Shown here piece after piece: positions 7,669 through 14,521 of a stretch of 14,521 nucleotides of DNA. The first letter of the stretch is position 1. The number at the start of each line of letters is the position of its first letter. Location of the stretch: contig JAFTRB010000170.1 in assembly GCA_017462445.1 (NCBI GenBank), positions 1 to 14,521 of the forward strand. Reading direction: 5' to 3'. The position numbers were made by a program, and so were the translations under genes. Below the pieces are notes generated by a model. That model saw only the letters and a list, made by a program, of their open reading frames with translations, did not search any database and was not told the origin of the DNA. The stretch is from Clostridia bacterium. GTDB taxonomy: Bacteria > Bacillota_A > Clostridia > Oscillospirales > CAG-272.

Positions 7669-9975
7669 TTAATAATACACCTCAAGGCTCTCGCCCTCGG
7701 TCATATTCCTTTCATATATGCTTCCGCTGAAGCTGTTCTTTCCGCCATTTGTGACAATTGTAGCCACCTCGCCGTCAATACCCAGGCGCAGCTTACCGCC
7801 GACTCTTGCGGTTATCTTGCACCAGGTGGGCCTTCCGTTTTCAAATTTACAGTCAACCACGAAGTTGCCCCTGGCAACAAGACCGGTGAAGCTACCCGTT
7901 GTCCATTTTTCGGGAAGAGCGGGGAGCAGATCTATATATCCGTCCTGGCTCTGCAACAGCATCTCGCCTACGCTTGCGGTATAGCCAAAGTTGCCATCGA
8001 TCTGGAAGGGCGGATGCTGGTCCCAAAGATTTTCGGGAATATTGACACGGATAAGGCTATCAAGCACCCTGCCTGCGCCCTCCTTGTCCTTCGCTCTTGC
8101 CCAAAGGCAGGCACGGTGCGCGCGGGACCAGCCGCTGGAGCCGTCACCCCTCTGTGTCAGCGAATACTTGGCGGCCTCAAGGAACTCGGGGGTGTTCGTG
8201 TTTATGCTTGTTCCGGGATAGAGCGCGACAAGATGGGAAACATGCCTGTGCTTCCATTCGCCAATATCGCCGTAATTTTCCTCCTCGCGGAACTCCTTGA
8301 TCTGTCCGCTCTTGCCGATAAGCACAGGATCGAGCTTGTCTATCTGCTCGCGGATAGTGTCAAGAAGCGGCTCCTCTACGCCAAGCGCCTCTGCCGCCTT
8401 CAGAGTCGCGACATAGTTCTCGTAAATCATCTGCTGGTCAAAGGCACAGCCCACGGTGGCGTAAGCCTTTCCCTCGTGGAACTGCTCGGGGGATGCTGAT
8501 TGCTCGACAAGATACTTCCCGTCAATCTCCTTAAGCGTGCGAGAGAAGAAGAGCGACATATCGTAGAGAACCGGATATGCGACCTCTTTTAGATACTTTT
8601 CATCTCTTGTATAGTCATAATAATCCCAGAAGAGCAGGGTAGTGAAGCCGCCTGTTCCGGGGCCTGAGTGACCGCCGGGCTCGCCAATGGTGTAGGGCCA
8701 AGCGCCTGTACCGATTATCCAGCCGTTTTCGCCGGGTGCGCCCGCCCTCTCGGGACAAACCTTTTCAATATACTCGTCGGCAACCCTGTGCGCCAGCTCC
8801 ATATAGGCCTGATTGTAGTCGGAGTAGGAGATGAAGCACTCGCTGAGGTTGGTGATACAGCTTGGCCAGTAGTTCATCTGCACATTAATGTTGTGCCAAT
8901 ATCCGGCGCTCCAGGGGGCGGAACGGAAGTTGCTCCAAACGCCCTGAAGGTTGGAGGGCAGGCAACCGATTCTTGATGAGGCAATAAGAAGATATCTTCC
9001 GTACTGGAAGAGCAGAGCCTCAAGATGTTTGGAAATTCTCTCTGTCTTGGCAAGCCTTACAAGCTCATCGGTGGGAATTGCCGCATCCTCTTCATCGCCG
9101 AGTGATAGGTCGACCCTCGAATATAGAGCCGAGTAATCCTCGATGTGCCTTCTCTTCAATTCATCATAGCCAAGCTTAAGTGCGGAATTGACTCTGGCAA
9201 TAACCTCCTGTTCGGGGTGGGGGTAGGGAGCGAGCTTTTTCTTTGCGTCCGGCTCGGTAAACACGCGGCTCTCCATTCGATAGTTTGTACCGCAGCTGAA
9301 TATAATTGTCACCTCGTTTGCGCCCAAAACCTGTATACGGTCGCCGTTTTTCTTGACCTCTCCGCCCTCGGCAGATATGATCCACCTGCCCTGGCAGACA
9401 ACATCGTAAAAGGAGAGATGGCTTTCGGCTACAAGGGTATTGTCCCCCTCTGCCCACACTCTTCCGTCTCTTTCAAGTCCGTCGCCCTCTATGTGGCAGT
9501 AGTCACCGATATAGGGGATTTCCACCCTCGCCTCAAAGCTTATTGAATTCCTCCTGTCAGCCGTCAGCTTCATCGCCATCACCTTGTCGGGATAGGAGGT
9601 GAAATATTCTCGATTATATGACACGCCCCCCGACTTATAGCTAATTCTGCATATAGCGTCATCAAGCGTCAGCTCGCGGATATAGTCGGTATACTCGCCG
9701 TGGTTAAACTGTAAATAAATGTTTGCAAAACTGGTAACTCCTGCGCGGCATCTGCCTGGAGGAGTGATGCTTGGGTATTTGTACGGATTGGCGAAGGAGT
9801 TTTCTGTGAACTGTATTCGCTCCTCACTCACATACCCGTAAACCGATGCGCCGATCTGACCGCAGCCAAGCGGTAGTGTCCAGAGCTGCCAAACCATCTG
9901 CTCATTGTCAAATTCCTTGTTTGGCTCAACCACTCTGGGCGTTTCCTTGTTATAAAAAAGTCGTAGCTTACTCAT
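7669..9975 (-). CDS. GH95-family glycoside hydrolase (probable alpha-L-fucosidase), intracellular
   Basis: A 768-residue protein spanning a full GH95 enzyme. The N-terminal beta domain has LPLGCGQIGASVYG and ERIQFTENSF; the (alpha/alpha)6 barrel has QYGRYLLIASSRIGCLPSNL and HNINVQMNYWP. By comparison with the Bifidobacterium enzyme AfcA, the candidate catalytic residues are N362 and N364, E497 in SPEQF, and D660 in FQIDGNFG. The C-terminal LLPALPEKW and GLVARGNF are also family features. GH95 inverts alpha-1,2-fucosyl or alpha-L-galactosyl bonds; which one applies here is not visible. There is no signal peptide, so it would act on imported oligosaccharides, yet no transporter lies nearby. ATG 9975 has AGGAGG 7 nt upstream; the in-frame TTG at 9999 is rejected. 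It is the first gene of its cluster. Confidence 0.93.
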   Translation of the reverse strand: MSKLRLFYNKETPRVVEPNKEFDNEQMVWQLWTLPLGCGQIGASVYGYVSEERIQFTENSFANPYKYPSITPPGRCRAGVTSFANIYLQFNHGEYTDYIRELTLDDAICRISYKSGGVSYNREYFTSYPDKVMAMKLTADRRNSISFEARVEIPYIGDYCHIEGDGLERDGRVWAEGDNTLVAESHLSFYDVVCQGRWIISAEGGEVKKNGDRIQVLGANEVTIIFSCGTNYRMESRVFTEPDAKKKLAPYPHPEQEVIARVNSALKLGYDELKRRHIEDYSALYSRVDLSLGDEEDAAIPTDELVRLAKTERISKHLEALLFQYGRYLLIASSRIGCLPSNLQGVWSNFRSAPWSAGYWHNINVQMNYWPSCITNLSECFISYSDYNQAYMELAHRVADEYIEKVCPERAGAPGENGWIIGTGAWPYTIGEPGGHSGPGTGGFTTLLFWDYYDYTRDEKYLKEVAYPVLYDMSLFFSRTLKEIDGKYLVEQSASPEQFHEGKAYATVGCAFDQQMIYENYVATLKAAEALGVEEPLLDTIREQIDKLDPVLIGKSGQIKEFREEENYGDIGEWKHRHVSHLVALYPGTSINTNTPEFLEAAKYSLTQRGDGSSGWSRAHRACLWARAKDKEGAGRVLDSLIRVNIPENLWDQHPPFQIDGNFGYTASVGEMLLQSQDGYIDLLPALPEKWTTGSFTGLVARGNFVVDCKFENGRPTWCKITARVGGKLRLGIDGEVATIVTNGGKNSFSGSIYERNMTEGESLEVYY

Positions 9976-10003
9976 TATGCACCTCCTGAATTTAAGCAAG
10001 TTT

Positions 10004-10032
10004 AGTATAGCAAAGATTAATCATTAAGTCAA
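10004..10032 (-). promoter_or_regulatory. Promoter of the GH95 cluster with overlapping inverted repeat
   Basis: On the minus strand TTGACT (10027-10032) and TATACT (10004-10009) are spaced by 17 nt, a strong sigma-A promoter about 28 nt before the ATG. The -35 box overlaps the inverted repeat CAATT-AG-AATTG (10030-10041), which is a plausible operator. No local regulator is evident. Confidence 0.82.
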
Positions 10033-10146
10033 TTAGAATTGGTTACAAATTTTTTTGTGTAATAAGTACAATTGACAATTCCTTTGTTTTAGTCAATAAC
10101 TGATTTTCTTTTAGTAATTTTAAGCAAAACAGGACATTTTTTGCCC

Positions 10147-10174
10147 TTGTCAAATGCTTGACTTGTGCTATAAT
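10147..10174 (+). promoter_or_regulatory. Promoter of the lipoprotein gene
   Basis: TTGTCA (10147-10152) and TATAAT (10169-10174) are 16 nt apart, and TGC precedes the -10 box as an extended -10 element. The 114 nt between this and the divergent GH95 promoter is AT-rich, with TTGAC (10073-10077) and GTCAA (10092-10096) facing each other; no gene was seen there. Confidence 0.7.
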
Positions 10175-10210
10175 AACTTTGATTATATAATTAATTAAGG
10201 AGCTAAAAGC

Positions 10211-12988
10211 ATGAAAAAACTAAAGTTTTTGCTGGTATTCATCCTTGTTCTGTCGCTTGGCTTGGCGTTTGCCTCCTGTGGCGGAACTCCGGACACCCCC
10301 GATACTCCGGACACCCCTGACACACCGGCTAACCCTGACACACCGGCTAACCCTGACACACCGGCTAACCCCGACACACCGGCTAATCCCGACACGCCGG
10401 CTAACCCCGACACCCCCACCGAGCCTAGCTTGGAAACGATCACCGGTGTGACCTTTGAGGATGCCACCTATGATTATGATGGCGAAGAGAAAACTCTCTC
10501 TGTAACAGGCACACTCCCCGAGGGCGTGACGGTTTCCTACTCCTCCAACAAGGGCACAAACGCAGGAACCTACAACGCAACCGCAACTCTCAGCGGCGAA
10601 GGCTACAACACACTCACCCTGACCGCCAAGCTTGTGATTAACAAGATCAATATCACCGGCGTGACCTTTGAGGGCGCTACATATTCCTTTGATGGCGAAG
10701 AGAAAACTCTCTCTGTCACAGGCTCTCTTCCCGAGGGCGTGACGGTGTCCTACTCCTCCAACAAGGGCACAAACGCAGGAACCTACAACGCAACCGCAAC
10801 TCTCAGCGGCACGAATTACAACACACTCACCCTGACCGCAAAGCTTATAATCAACAAGATTGCATTGCCCTCTGTGGAATTCAAGAGCGAAAGCTTTGAG
10901 TATGATACATTCCTTCACAGCATAAGCGTAACAGGCGCAATCCCCTCGGATGCGAAAGTTACCTACACAGGCGGCGAGGACGGCAAAAATGGCGCTACCA
11001 ACCCCGGTAAGTACACCGTCACCGTAACAATCACTCACCCGAACTATAACACAATTACCCTTGAGGCAACTATCACCATCAAGTCCCCCGAGGAAAATCT
11101 TGTCGTATTTGTATTTAATGGCGCGGTATATTTCCAGAACTCACTTGACAAGGACCGTCTCTATATGTATGATGGCGTGGAGCTTGTAAAGGTCAACAAC
11201 GATAAGCTTGTTGATGCAGTTGTTGGCAATAGCGAGGTTTACTACATATCCAAGGGCCTCCTTTCCACATCCATCTCCGCTATGGACGCAAATAACAAGG
11301 ACTCGACTCTTCTTGATGTCTCCGCCAAGGACCTGATTTTTGACGGTACGAATATCTATTACTCTGCGGCTCCTCTCTTCAATAAGGACGAGACCGGTAT
11401 CTTCCGCGTTTCTCTTGCTGATCTTAAAGACAGCAGCAAGGATGTTACCCCCACAAGAGTAACCTCTGTAAAGGCGGAGTGGCTTAACATCGTTGACGGA
11501 GTGATTTACTTCTCCAACAAGGACGATGGCAGCAAGCTCTATGCCGTTAGCGCATCTGCGACCAATGCTACTCCCACCAAGCTTTATGACTACAAGGTAG
11601 GCGAGATGATCAACGATGGCGAGGCCCTCTACTTCACTCGCAGCACCTTCCCGACGGCGGCAATCTATTCCATCAATGTAGAAGGCGGATACACGACCGC
11701 TGTCACCGATGAGAGCGACCGTGTTGTAAAAATCACGACCTCCAACGGCAAAAACCTTACCGTTGTAGACGATTATGTTTACTTCATCAACACCGATATG
11801 CTGACCTCCACCATCTTTGGCGACGGCATCTACCGCGCAAAGAAGGACGGCTCCACTTGGGTTTCTGATGTTGCGTCCTTGCTCCTTGGCTCGAAGGTAA
11901 TAGCGCCCGAAAACGACCAGGTATTCGCACTCACCACTGACGGCTATTGCCTCTACTATTACAGGACCTCCACCCGTCACCTCTATGAGTACGATCCCAA
12001 TACAGAGGAGGAGACCGACCTGATGGCGGGCTTCGTTCCTCCCGAGGACACCACTCCTATCCTTACCTACTATGAAAAGGCGCAGGCAGTCGGCGATGAC
12101 ATCTACTTCATCAATATGAAGGACGGTGGCAGACTTTACAAGTACAATGTCAAGACAGGCAACGAGTTCCGCATCACAGGCCTCCAGGTTGCCGACTTTG
12201 CGGTTCACGATGGCTATATCTACTATGCAACCGTTCGCCTTCTTGTCAACTTCGACCTTTACAGAATGAATGTCATCTACGGCGAGCCCGAGCGTCTCTC
12301 CACCGAGAAGTGCATGAACTTCTCCTTCTACGGTGACAAGCTCTACTACACCTCATACAGTGGCTCCAACACCTTCAACCGTATGAACCTTGATGGCACG
12401 AATGTTGAGGTTCTCTTCGATGAAAAGAGCGTCAGCGCAGGCGAGACCACCCTCTATGGCGGCGCGATCTACTTCGTTGCTAATGACCAGCTCTACAAGT
12501 ATGACCTCGCAACATCGACCGCAAGCCTTGTCAACAAGGACCTTAAGCCCCTGGAGTACATTATCCACGATGGCAAGATTTTGATGATGAACTGCGCAGG
12601 CTTGAAGAACAGCGTAACCCTCTACGATATCGCTACCGATACAATAACCAAGCTCGATGACCTTGGTTTTTCGGGTATATCCGACGATATCCGCGGACTG
12701 TTCGTCTATAATAACGAGATGTACTACTACCGCAATGTTGCCGCAGGCTCAAGTAAAAAGGGTCTCTATAAGGTCGTAAAGAACGGCAATGCATACGAGG
12801 CACAGCTTGTAAACACTATGGAGGGCTACTACCTTGCCGAGAGTATGGTAATAGGTAACAAGCTTTACTTCCTCGATGTATGGCAGGTCAAGGACTCCGT
12901 TCCCACTCCCTCCAGCACCGCAAAGCTCTATGTGCTTGATCTTTCCACCCTCACCGCGGCAAATGCCGATGTGACCCCCCTCAACTAA
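10211..12988 (+). CDS. Surface lipoprotein: PDT/PAN-repeat linker, Ig-like repeats, DUF5050-like beta-propeller
   Basis: A 925-residue exported lipoprotein. The signal peptide (residues 1-22, MKKLKFLLVFILVLSL start) ends in a lipobox AFASC with Cys23 as lipid anchor. Residues 27-68 are a low-complexity spacer: four PDT units, then five PANPDT units. Residues 78-148 and 149-219 are two nearly identical 71-residue Ig-like repeats (GVTFE, LPEGVTVSY, NAGTYNATATLSG), resembling MBG/YDG-type adhesin domains, and a diverged third copy runs to about 291. From about 298 on, repeated IYF/VYY/LYY strands with motifs such as DGSKLYAV, NMKDGGRLYKYN and MNLDGTNVEVLF fit a DUF5050/LRP1-like beta-propeller. 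It is probably a cell-surface binding protein; the ligand is unknown. AAGGAG lies 8 nt before the ATG. A zinc-ribbon membrane protein follows after 28 nt. Antisense open frames here are shadows. Confidence 0.9.
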   Translation: MKKLKFLLVFILVLSLGLAFASCGGTPDTPDTPDTPDTPANPDTPANPDTPANPDTPANPDTPANPDTPTEPSLETITGVTFEDATYDYDGEEKTLSVTGTLPEGVTVSYSSNKGTNAGTYNATATLSGEGYNTLTLTAKLVINKINITGVTFEGATYSFDGEEKTLSVTGSLPEGVTVSYSSNKGTNAGTYNATATLSGTNYNTLTLTAKLIINKIALPSVEFKSESFEYDTFLHSISVTGAIPSDAKVTYTGGEDGKNGATNPGKYTVTVTITHPNYNTITLEATITIKSPEENLVVFVFNGAVYFQNSLDKDRLYMYDGVELVKVNNDKLVDAVVGNSEVYYISKGLLSTSISAMDANNKDSTLLDVSAKDLIFDGTNIYYSAAPLFNKDETGIFRVSLADLKDSSKDVTPTRVTSVKAEWLNIVDGVIYFSNKDDGSKLYAVSASATNATPTKLYDYKVGEMINDGEALYFTRSTFPTAAIYSINVEGGYTTAVTDESDRVVKITTSNGKNLTVVDDYVYFINTDMLTSTIFGDGIYRAKKDGSTWVSDVASLLLGSKVIAPENDQVFALTTDGYCLYYYRTSTRHLYEYDPNTEEETDLMAGFVPPEDTTPILTYYEKAQAVGDDIYFINMKDGGRLYKYNVKTGNEFRITGLQVADFAVHDGYIYYATVRLLVNFDLYRMNVIYGEPERLSTEKCMNFSFYGDKLYYTSYSGSNTFNRMNLDGTNVEVLFDEKSVSAGETTLYGGAIYFVANDQLYKYDLATSTASLVNKDLKPLEYIIHDGKILMMNCAGLKNSVTLYDIATDTITKLDDLGFSGISDDIRGLFVYNNEMYYYRNVAAGSSKKGLYKVVKNGNAYEAQLVNTMEGYYLAESMVIGNKLYFLDVWQVKDSVPTPSSTAKLYVLDLSTLTAANADVTPLN
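10289..10414 (+). repeat. In-frame minisatellite encoding the PDT/PANPDT linker
   Basis: Four 9-bp units (10289-10324, Pro-Asp-Thr) are followed by five 18-bp units (10325-10414, Pro-Ala-Asn-Pro-Asp-Thr). The 18-bp units differ only at synonymous third positions. Unit lengths are multiples of three, so copy-number change would lengthen or shorten the surface spacer without frameshift. Confidence 0.95.
10442..10867 (+). repeat. 213-bp tandem repeat encoding two Ig-like domains
   Basis: Two direct copies with a 213-bp period (10442-10654 and 10655-10867). A 63-nt stretch is identical at nucleotide level (10535-10597 and 10748-10810), while flanks differ at synonymous and some coding sites. This points to recent duplication or gene conversion inside the lipoprotein gene. 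Confidence 0.93.
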
Positions 12989-13016
12989 GTTATTCAATTT
13001 GAAAGGAAACAGATAA

Positions 13017-13625
13017 ATGGCAAATGACACAATTGTAGGCACCTGTATGGGGTGCGGAATTGCAGTTACCGAGGATACGCTTGGAGAGAAGTTCCCAAAG
13101 GTTCTCTGTGTAAACTGCGTAAGAGCAAGGACCGAGGCTCAGGCTCGCCAGGTAAGAGATGCAGAGCTTCAAAAGTCTGCAAACCGTAATCAGATGCGCA
13201 CACGCCGCATTTGGAGCTTCATCGTTGCTGGCATTCTTGCCGCAGCTTGTATGGGCTACGGAATCTACGATGCAGTAACCGCTCCCGTGTTTGACTGGGG
13301 AACTCTCGGTATAGCTATCGGAGGCGCGTATATTGTATTCTCCTTCGTAGCGTCCCTCTTCTATGATGGCTTTATCCGCAACGCTGTCCTCTTTATGTTC
13401 GGTAGAACTCTTATGTTCCCCAACCTCATTACCACCTTTGACATCGACGGCCTCCTTTGGCTCATCGGTATGAAGATACTCTTCTGGATTATCGGTATCA
13501 TCTTCGGTATCGTATGCTCGATCCTGGGTATCATCTTTGGCATGGTTTGCGCTCCCTTTGTCTATCCCTTCACCCTTATCTGGGATATCAGACAGACCGT
13601 AATCGGCGCAGAGTACGAGGACTGA
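13017..13625 (+). CDS. Zinc-ribbon multi-pass membrane protein of unknown function
   Basis: A 202-residue protein I do not recognise. The N-terminus has a CxxC pair, C10-x2-C13 and C31-x2-C34, forming a probable zinc ribbon (GTCMGCG and VLCVNCV). A charged, probably helical stretch follows (about 36-64, rich in Arg, Glu and Gln), then membrane segments at about 65-85 and 95-117 and a long hydrophobic stretch at about 145-188 that could be one or two helices. That stretch contains a short internal repeat, IIFGIVCSILGIIFGMVC. Prokaryotic proteins joining a zinc ribbon to membrane helices are common in Clostridia and mostly uncharacterised. The start ATG 13017 has AAAGGAAA upstream. It begins 28 nt after the lipoprotein stop with no terminator or promoter between, so the two are probably co-transcribed. 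Confidence 0.82.
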   Translation: MANDTIVGTCMGCGIAVTEDTLGEKFPKVLCVNCVRARTEAQARQVRDAELQKSANRNQMRTRRIWSFIVAGILAAACMGYGIYDAVTAPVFDWGTLGIAIGGAYIVFSFVASLFYDGFIRNAVLFMFGRTLMFPNLITTFDIDGLLWLIGMKILFWIIGIIFGIVCSILGIIFGMVCAPFVYPFTLIWDIRQTVIGAEYED

Positions 13626-13630
13626 TTAAA

Positions 13631-13663
13631 TAGCGTGATACTCTTAACGGAGTATTCACGCTA
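13631..13663 (+). terminator. Hairpin just after the zinc-ribbon gene (possible terminator)
   Basis: TAGCGTGA-TACTC (13631-13643) pairs with GAGTA-TCACGCTA (13650-13663) with one bulged T and a 6-nt loop, starting 5 nt after the stop codon. No T tract follows, so it is a poor intrinsic terminator by itself; it may stabilise the mRNA 3' end or belong to the hairpin-rich element that follows. Confidence 0.45.
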
Positions 13664-13665
13664 CA

Positions 13666-13813
13666 ACTATGATTGCCCTTCGGGCAAGTTATGAGTTATG
13701 AAATGCTTCGCATTGTTATGATTGGCTTCGCCAAGCTTTAAGCTAAAAAGGCAATCATATCATAGCATTTGCGTAGCAAATTCATAACGGTGAGCGAAGC
13801 TAGCCTCATAACT
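13666..13813. repeat. REP/MITE-like array of small triloop hairpins
   Basis: This 148-nt non-coding stretch is built from short hairpins with three-base loops: TTGCCC-TTC-GGGCAA (13673-13687), AATGC-TTC-GCATT (13702-13714), TTGGC-TTC-GCCAA (13722-13734), ATTTGC-GTA-GCAAAT (13767-13781) and AGC-GAA-GCT (13793-13801). They are separated by the word GTTATGA (13688, 13695, 13715) on the left and its complement TCATAAC (13782, 13806) on the right. Longer arms also pair across the element: ATGATTGCC (13669-13677) with GGCAATCAT (13750-13758), and AGTTATGAG (13687-13695) with CTCATAACT (13805-13813). No open frame is supported. It resembles dispersed non-autonomous elements, but copy number cannot be judged from one window. 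Confidence 0.7.
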
Positions 13814-13833
13814 CTAAACTGAAAACCAACAGA

Positions 13834-13877
13834 AAAGAGAGAACATTTTAGCATTTAAGCCAATTTGTTCTCTCTTT
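13834..13877 (+). terminator. Long-stem hairpin upstream of pgk (probable terminator)
   Basis: AAAGAGAGAACA (13834-13845) pairs perfectly with TGTTCTCTCTTT (13866-13877) across a 20-nt loop, and AAACC (13823-13827) can pair further with GGTTT (13878-13882). The 3' side ends in a T-rich run, TTTGGTTT. It likely terminates transcription from the lipoprotein operon before pgk. The large loop and interrupted T tract lower certainty. Confidence 0.55.
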
Positions 13878-13954
13878 GGTTTCTGCTTGTATCCTCTGTG
13901 GAAAACGGCGCAAAAAATAATTGTCTAATATTTAACAAATTATAAGAGAGGGTA

Positions 13955-13983
13955 TTGACTTATAAAATATATTGTGCTATATT
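13955..13983 (+). promoter_or_regulatory. Promoter of pgk
   Basis: TTGACT (13955-13960) and TATATT (13978-13983) are 17 nt apart with TGC before the -10 box. The core TTGTGCTATA is shared with the lipoprotein promoter. The stretch 13883-13954 before it is AT-rich and shows no gene. A strong AAGGAG (14007-14012) lies 10 nt before the pgk ATG. Confidence 0.85.
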
Positions 13984-14022
13984 ATTAAAGGAAAAAATTA
14001 TTCTAAAAGGAGATTTTTTGTA

Positions 14023-14521
14023 ATGGCAACCTACAACAAGAAGACAATCGAAGACATCGATGTAGCCGGCAAGACCGTGCTTGTTCGCTGCGACTTCAAT
14101 GTACCTATGAAGGACGGTGTTATCACCTCCGACAAGCGTATCGTCAGCGCTATCCCCACCATCAAGTATCTGCTTGATAACGGCGCAAAGGTTATTCTTT
14201 GCTCCCATATGGGCAAGCCCCACGCTATCCTTTCCGAGGGCTTTGGGCTTACCAAGAAGGAGAAGAAGGCTGTTGAGGCTCTCCCCGCAGAGGAGCAGGC
14301 TCAGGCAACCGCAGACTACCTTGCAAAGGCAGTTGTAAATGACAAGAAGAAGCTCACACTCGCTCCCGTATGCGTAAGACTTAACGAGCTGCTTGGTGAG
14401 GGAACTGTAACCTTCGCTGAGGACATCGTTGGCGCAGATGCAAAGGCAAAGGTAGCGGCTCTTACCCCCGGTAAGGCGGTTCTTCTTGAGAACACCCGCT
14501 TCGATGTTCGTGAGACTAAGA
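14023..14521 (+). CDS. pgk: Phosphoglycerate kinase, 5' part
   Basis: The first 166 codons of phosphoglycerate kinase, cut by the right edge. Pgk transfers phosphate from 1,3-bisphosphoglycerate to ADP in glycolysis, in the cytoplasm. Family marks are [10 protein letters not shown] (residues about 19-28), the SHMGKP loop (SHLGRP in most homologues) and LLENTRF near the edge. Between SHMGKP and [13 protein letters not shown] there is a segment of roughly 45 residues, rich in Lys, Glu and Ala ([13 protein letters not shown]), where many Pgk proteins have only about ten. I recall a similar insert in Ruminococcaceae-like proteins. The gene has its own consensus promoter and follows the hairpin-rich intergenic stretch. 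Codons look biased to C-ending forms, as expected for a highly expressed gene. Confidence 0.96.
   Translation, partial: MATYNKKTIEDIDVAGKTVLVRCDFNVPMKDGVITSDKRIVSAIPTIKYLLDNGAKVILCSHMGKPHAILSEGFGLTKKEKKAVEALPAEEQAQATADYLAKAVVNDKKKLTLAPVCVRLNELLGEGTVTFAEDIVGADAKAKVAALTPGKAVLLENTRFDVRETK

Larger units (their letters stand above)
13626..14022. other. 397-nt gene-free stretch before pgk
   Basis: No supported coding frame occurs here. In order it holds a stem-loop after the zinc-ribbon gene, the multi-hairpin repeat element, a 12-bp-stem hairpin, an AT-rich spacer, and the pgk promoter with its short leader of about 30 nt. Confidence 0.85.

Noticed and set aside
9976..9999. TTG-initiated N-terminal extension of the GH95 protein, and similar ones at 2264 and 6098
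   Set aside because: In each case a downstream ATG has a well-placed ribosome site, and the TTG has none or lies inside the site or the upstream gene.
10289..10414. CRISPR-like or regulatory direct repeats
   Set aside because: The 9- and 18-bp units are contiguous, without spacers, and translate to a regular Pro-Asp-Thr linker in the lipoprotein frame.
11141..12208. 355-codon minus-strand open frame inside the lipoprotein gene, with a 272-codon one at 10220-11038
   Set aside because: Both mirror the repetitive, codon-biased lipoprotein gene; their sequences are low-information and lack ribosome sites.

Overview
The window looks like a piece of chromosome from a Gram-positive anaerobe of class Clostridia, probably a gut lineage near Oscillospirales or Christensenellales. 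This rests on consensus sigma-A-type promoters with 16-17 nt spacers, AGGAGG-type ribosome sites, GC-moderate genes between AT-rich intergenic DNA, a DhaS-like TetR regulator, an intracellular GH95 fucosidase, a DUF5050-type lipoprotein, and a Pgk that appears to carry an insert I associate with Ruminococcaceae-like proteins. The lineage is inferred; no rRNA or other phylogenetic marker lies in the window apart from partial pgk.

Region 1 (1-2441), minus strand: a TetR-family regulator is followed by a membrane-anchored NAD-binding (TrkA-N-like) protein that runs off the left edge. A hairpin with a T tract sits between them, directly before the second gene's ribosome site. Region 2 (2442-5212), plus strand: tldD and tldE overlap by 4 nt and form a two-gene operon for a TldD/TldE metalloprotease. 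It is divergent from tetR and ends at a strong bidirectional terminator. Region 3 (5217-10032), minus strand: a compact cluster is transcribed from one clear promoter in the order GH95 glycosidase, nitroreductase, FliB-like cysteine-rich protein, two-pass membrane protein. Junctions are 3 nt, 57 nt and an 11-nt overlap. Region 4 (10147-13625), plus strand: a 925-residue lipoprotein (proline-rich repeat linker, tandem Ig-like repeats, beta-propeller) is followed after 28 nt by a zinc-ribbon membrane protein. Region 5 (13626-14521): 397 nt of non-coding DNA packed with hairpins, including a REP/MITE-like array of small triloop hairpins, then a consensus promoter and the start of pgk, which runs off the right edge.

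Most genes are familiar families. No CRISPR array, prophage, transposase, rRNA or tRNA was seen. The parts least explained by standard annotation are the multi-hairpin intergenic element (13666-13813), the repeat-rich surface lipoprotein with its small zinc-ribbon membrane partner, the FliB-like protein in a non-flagellar glycosidase operon, and the hairpin between tetR and the NAD-binding gene.
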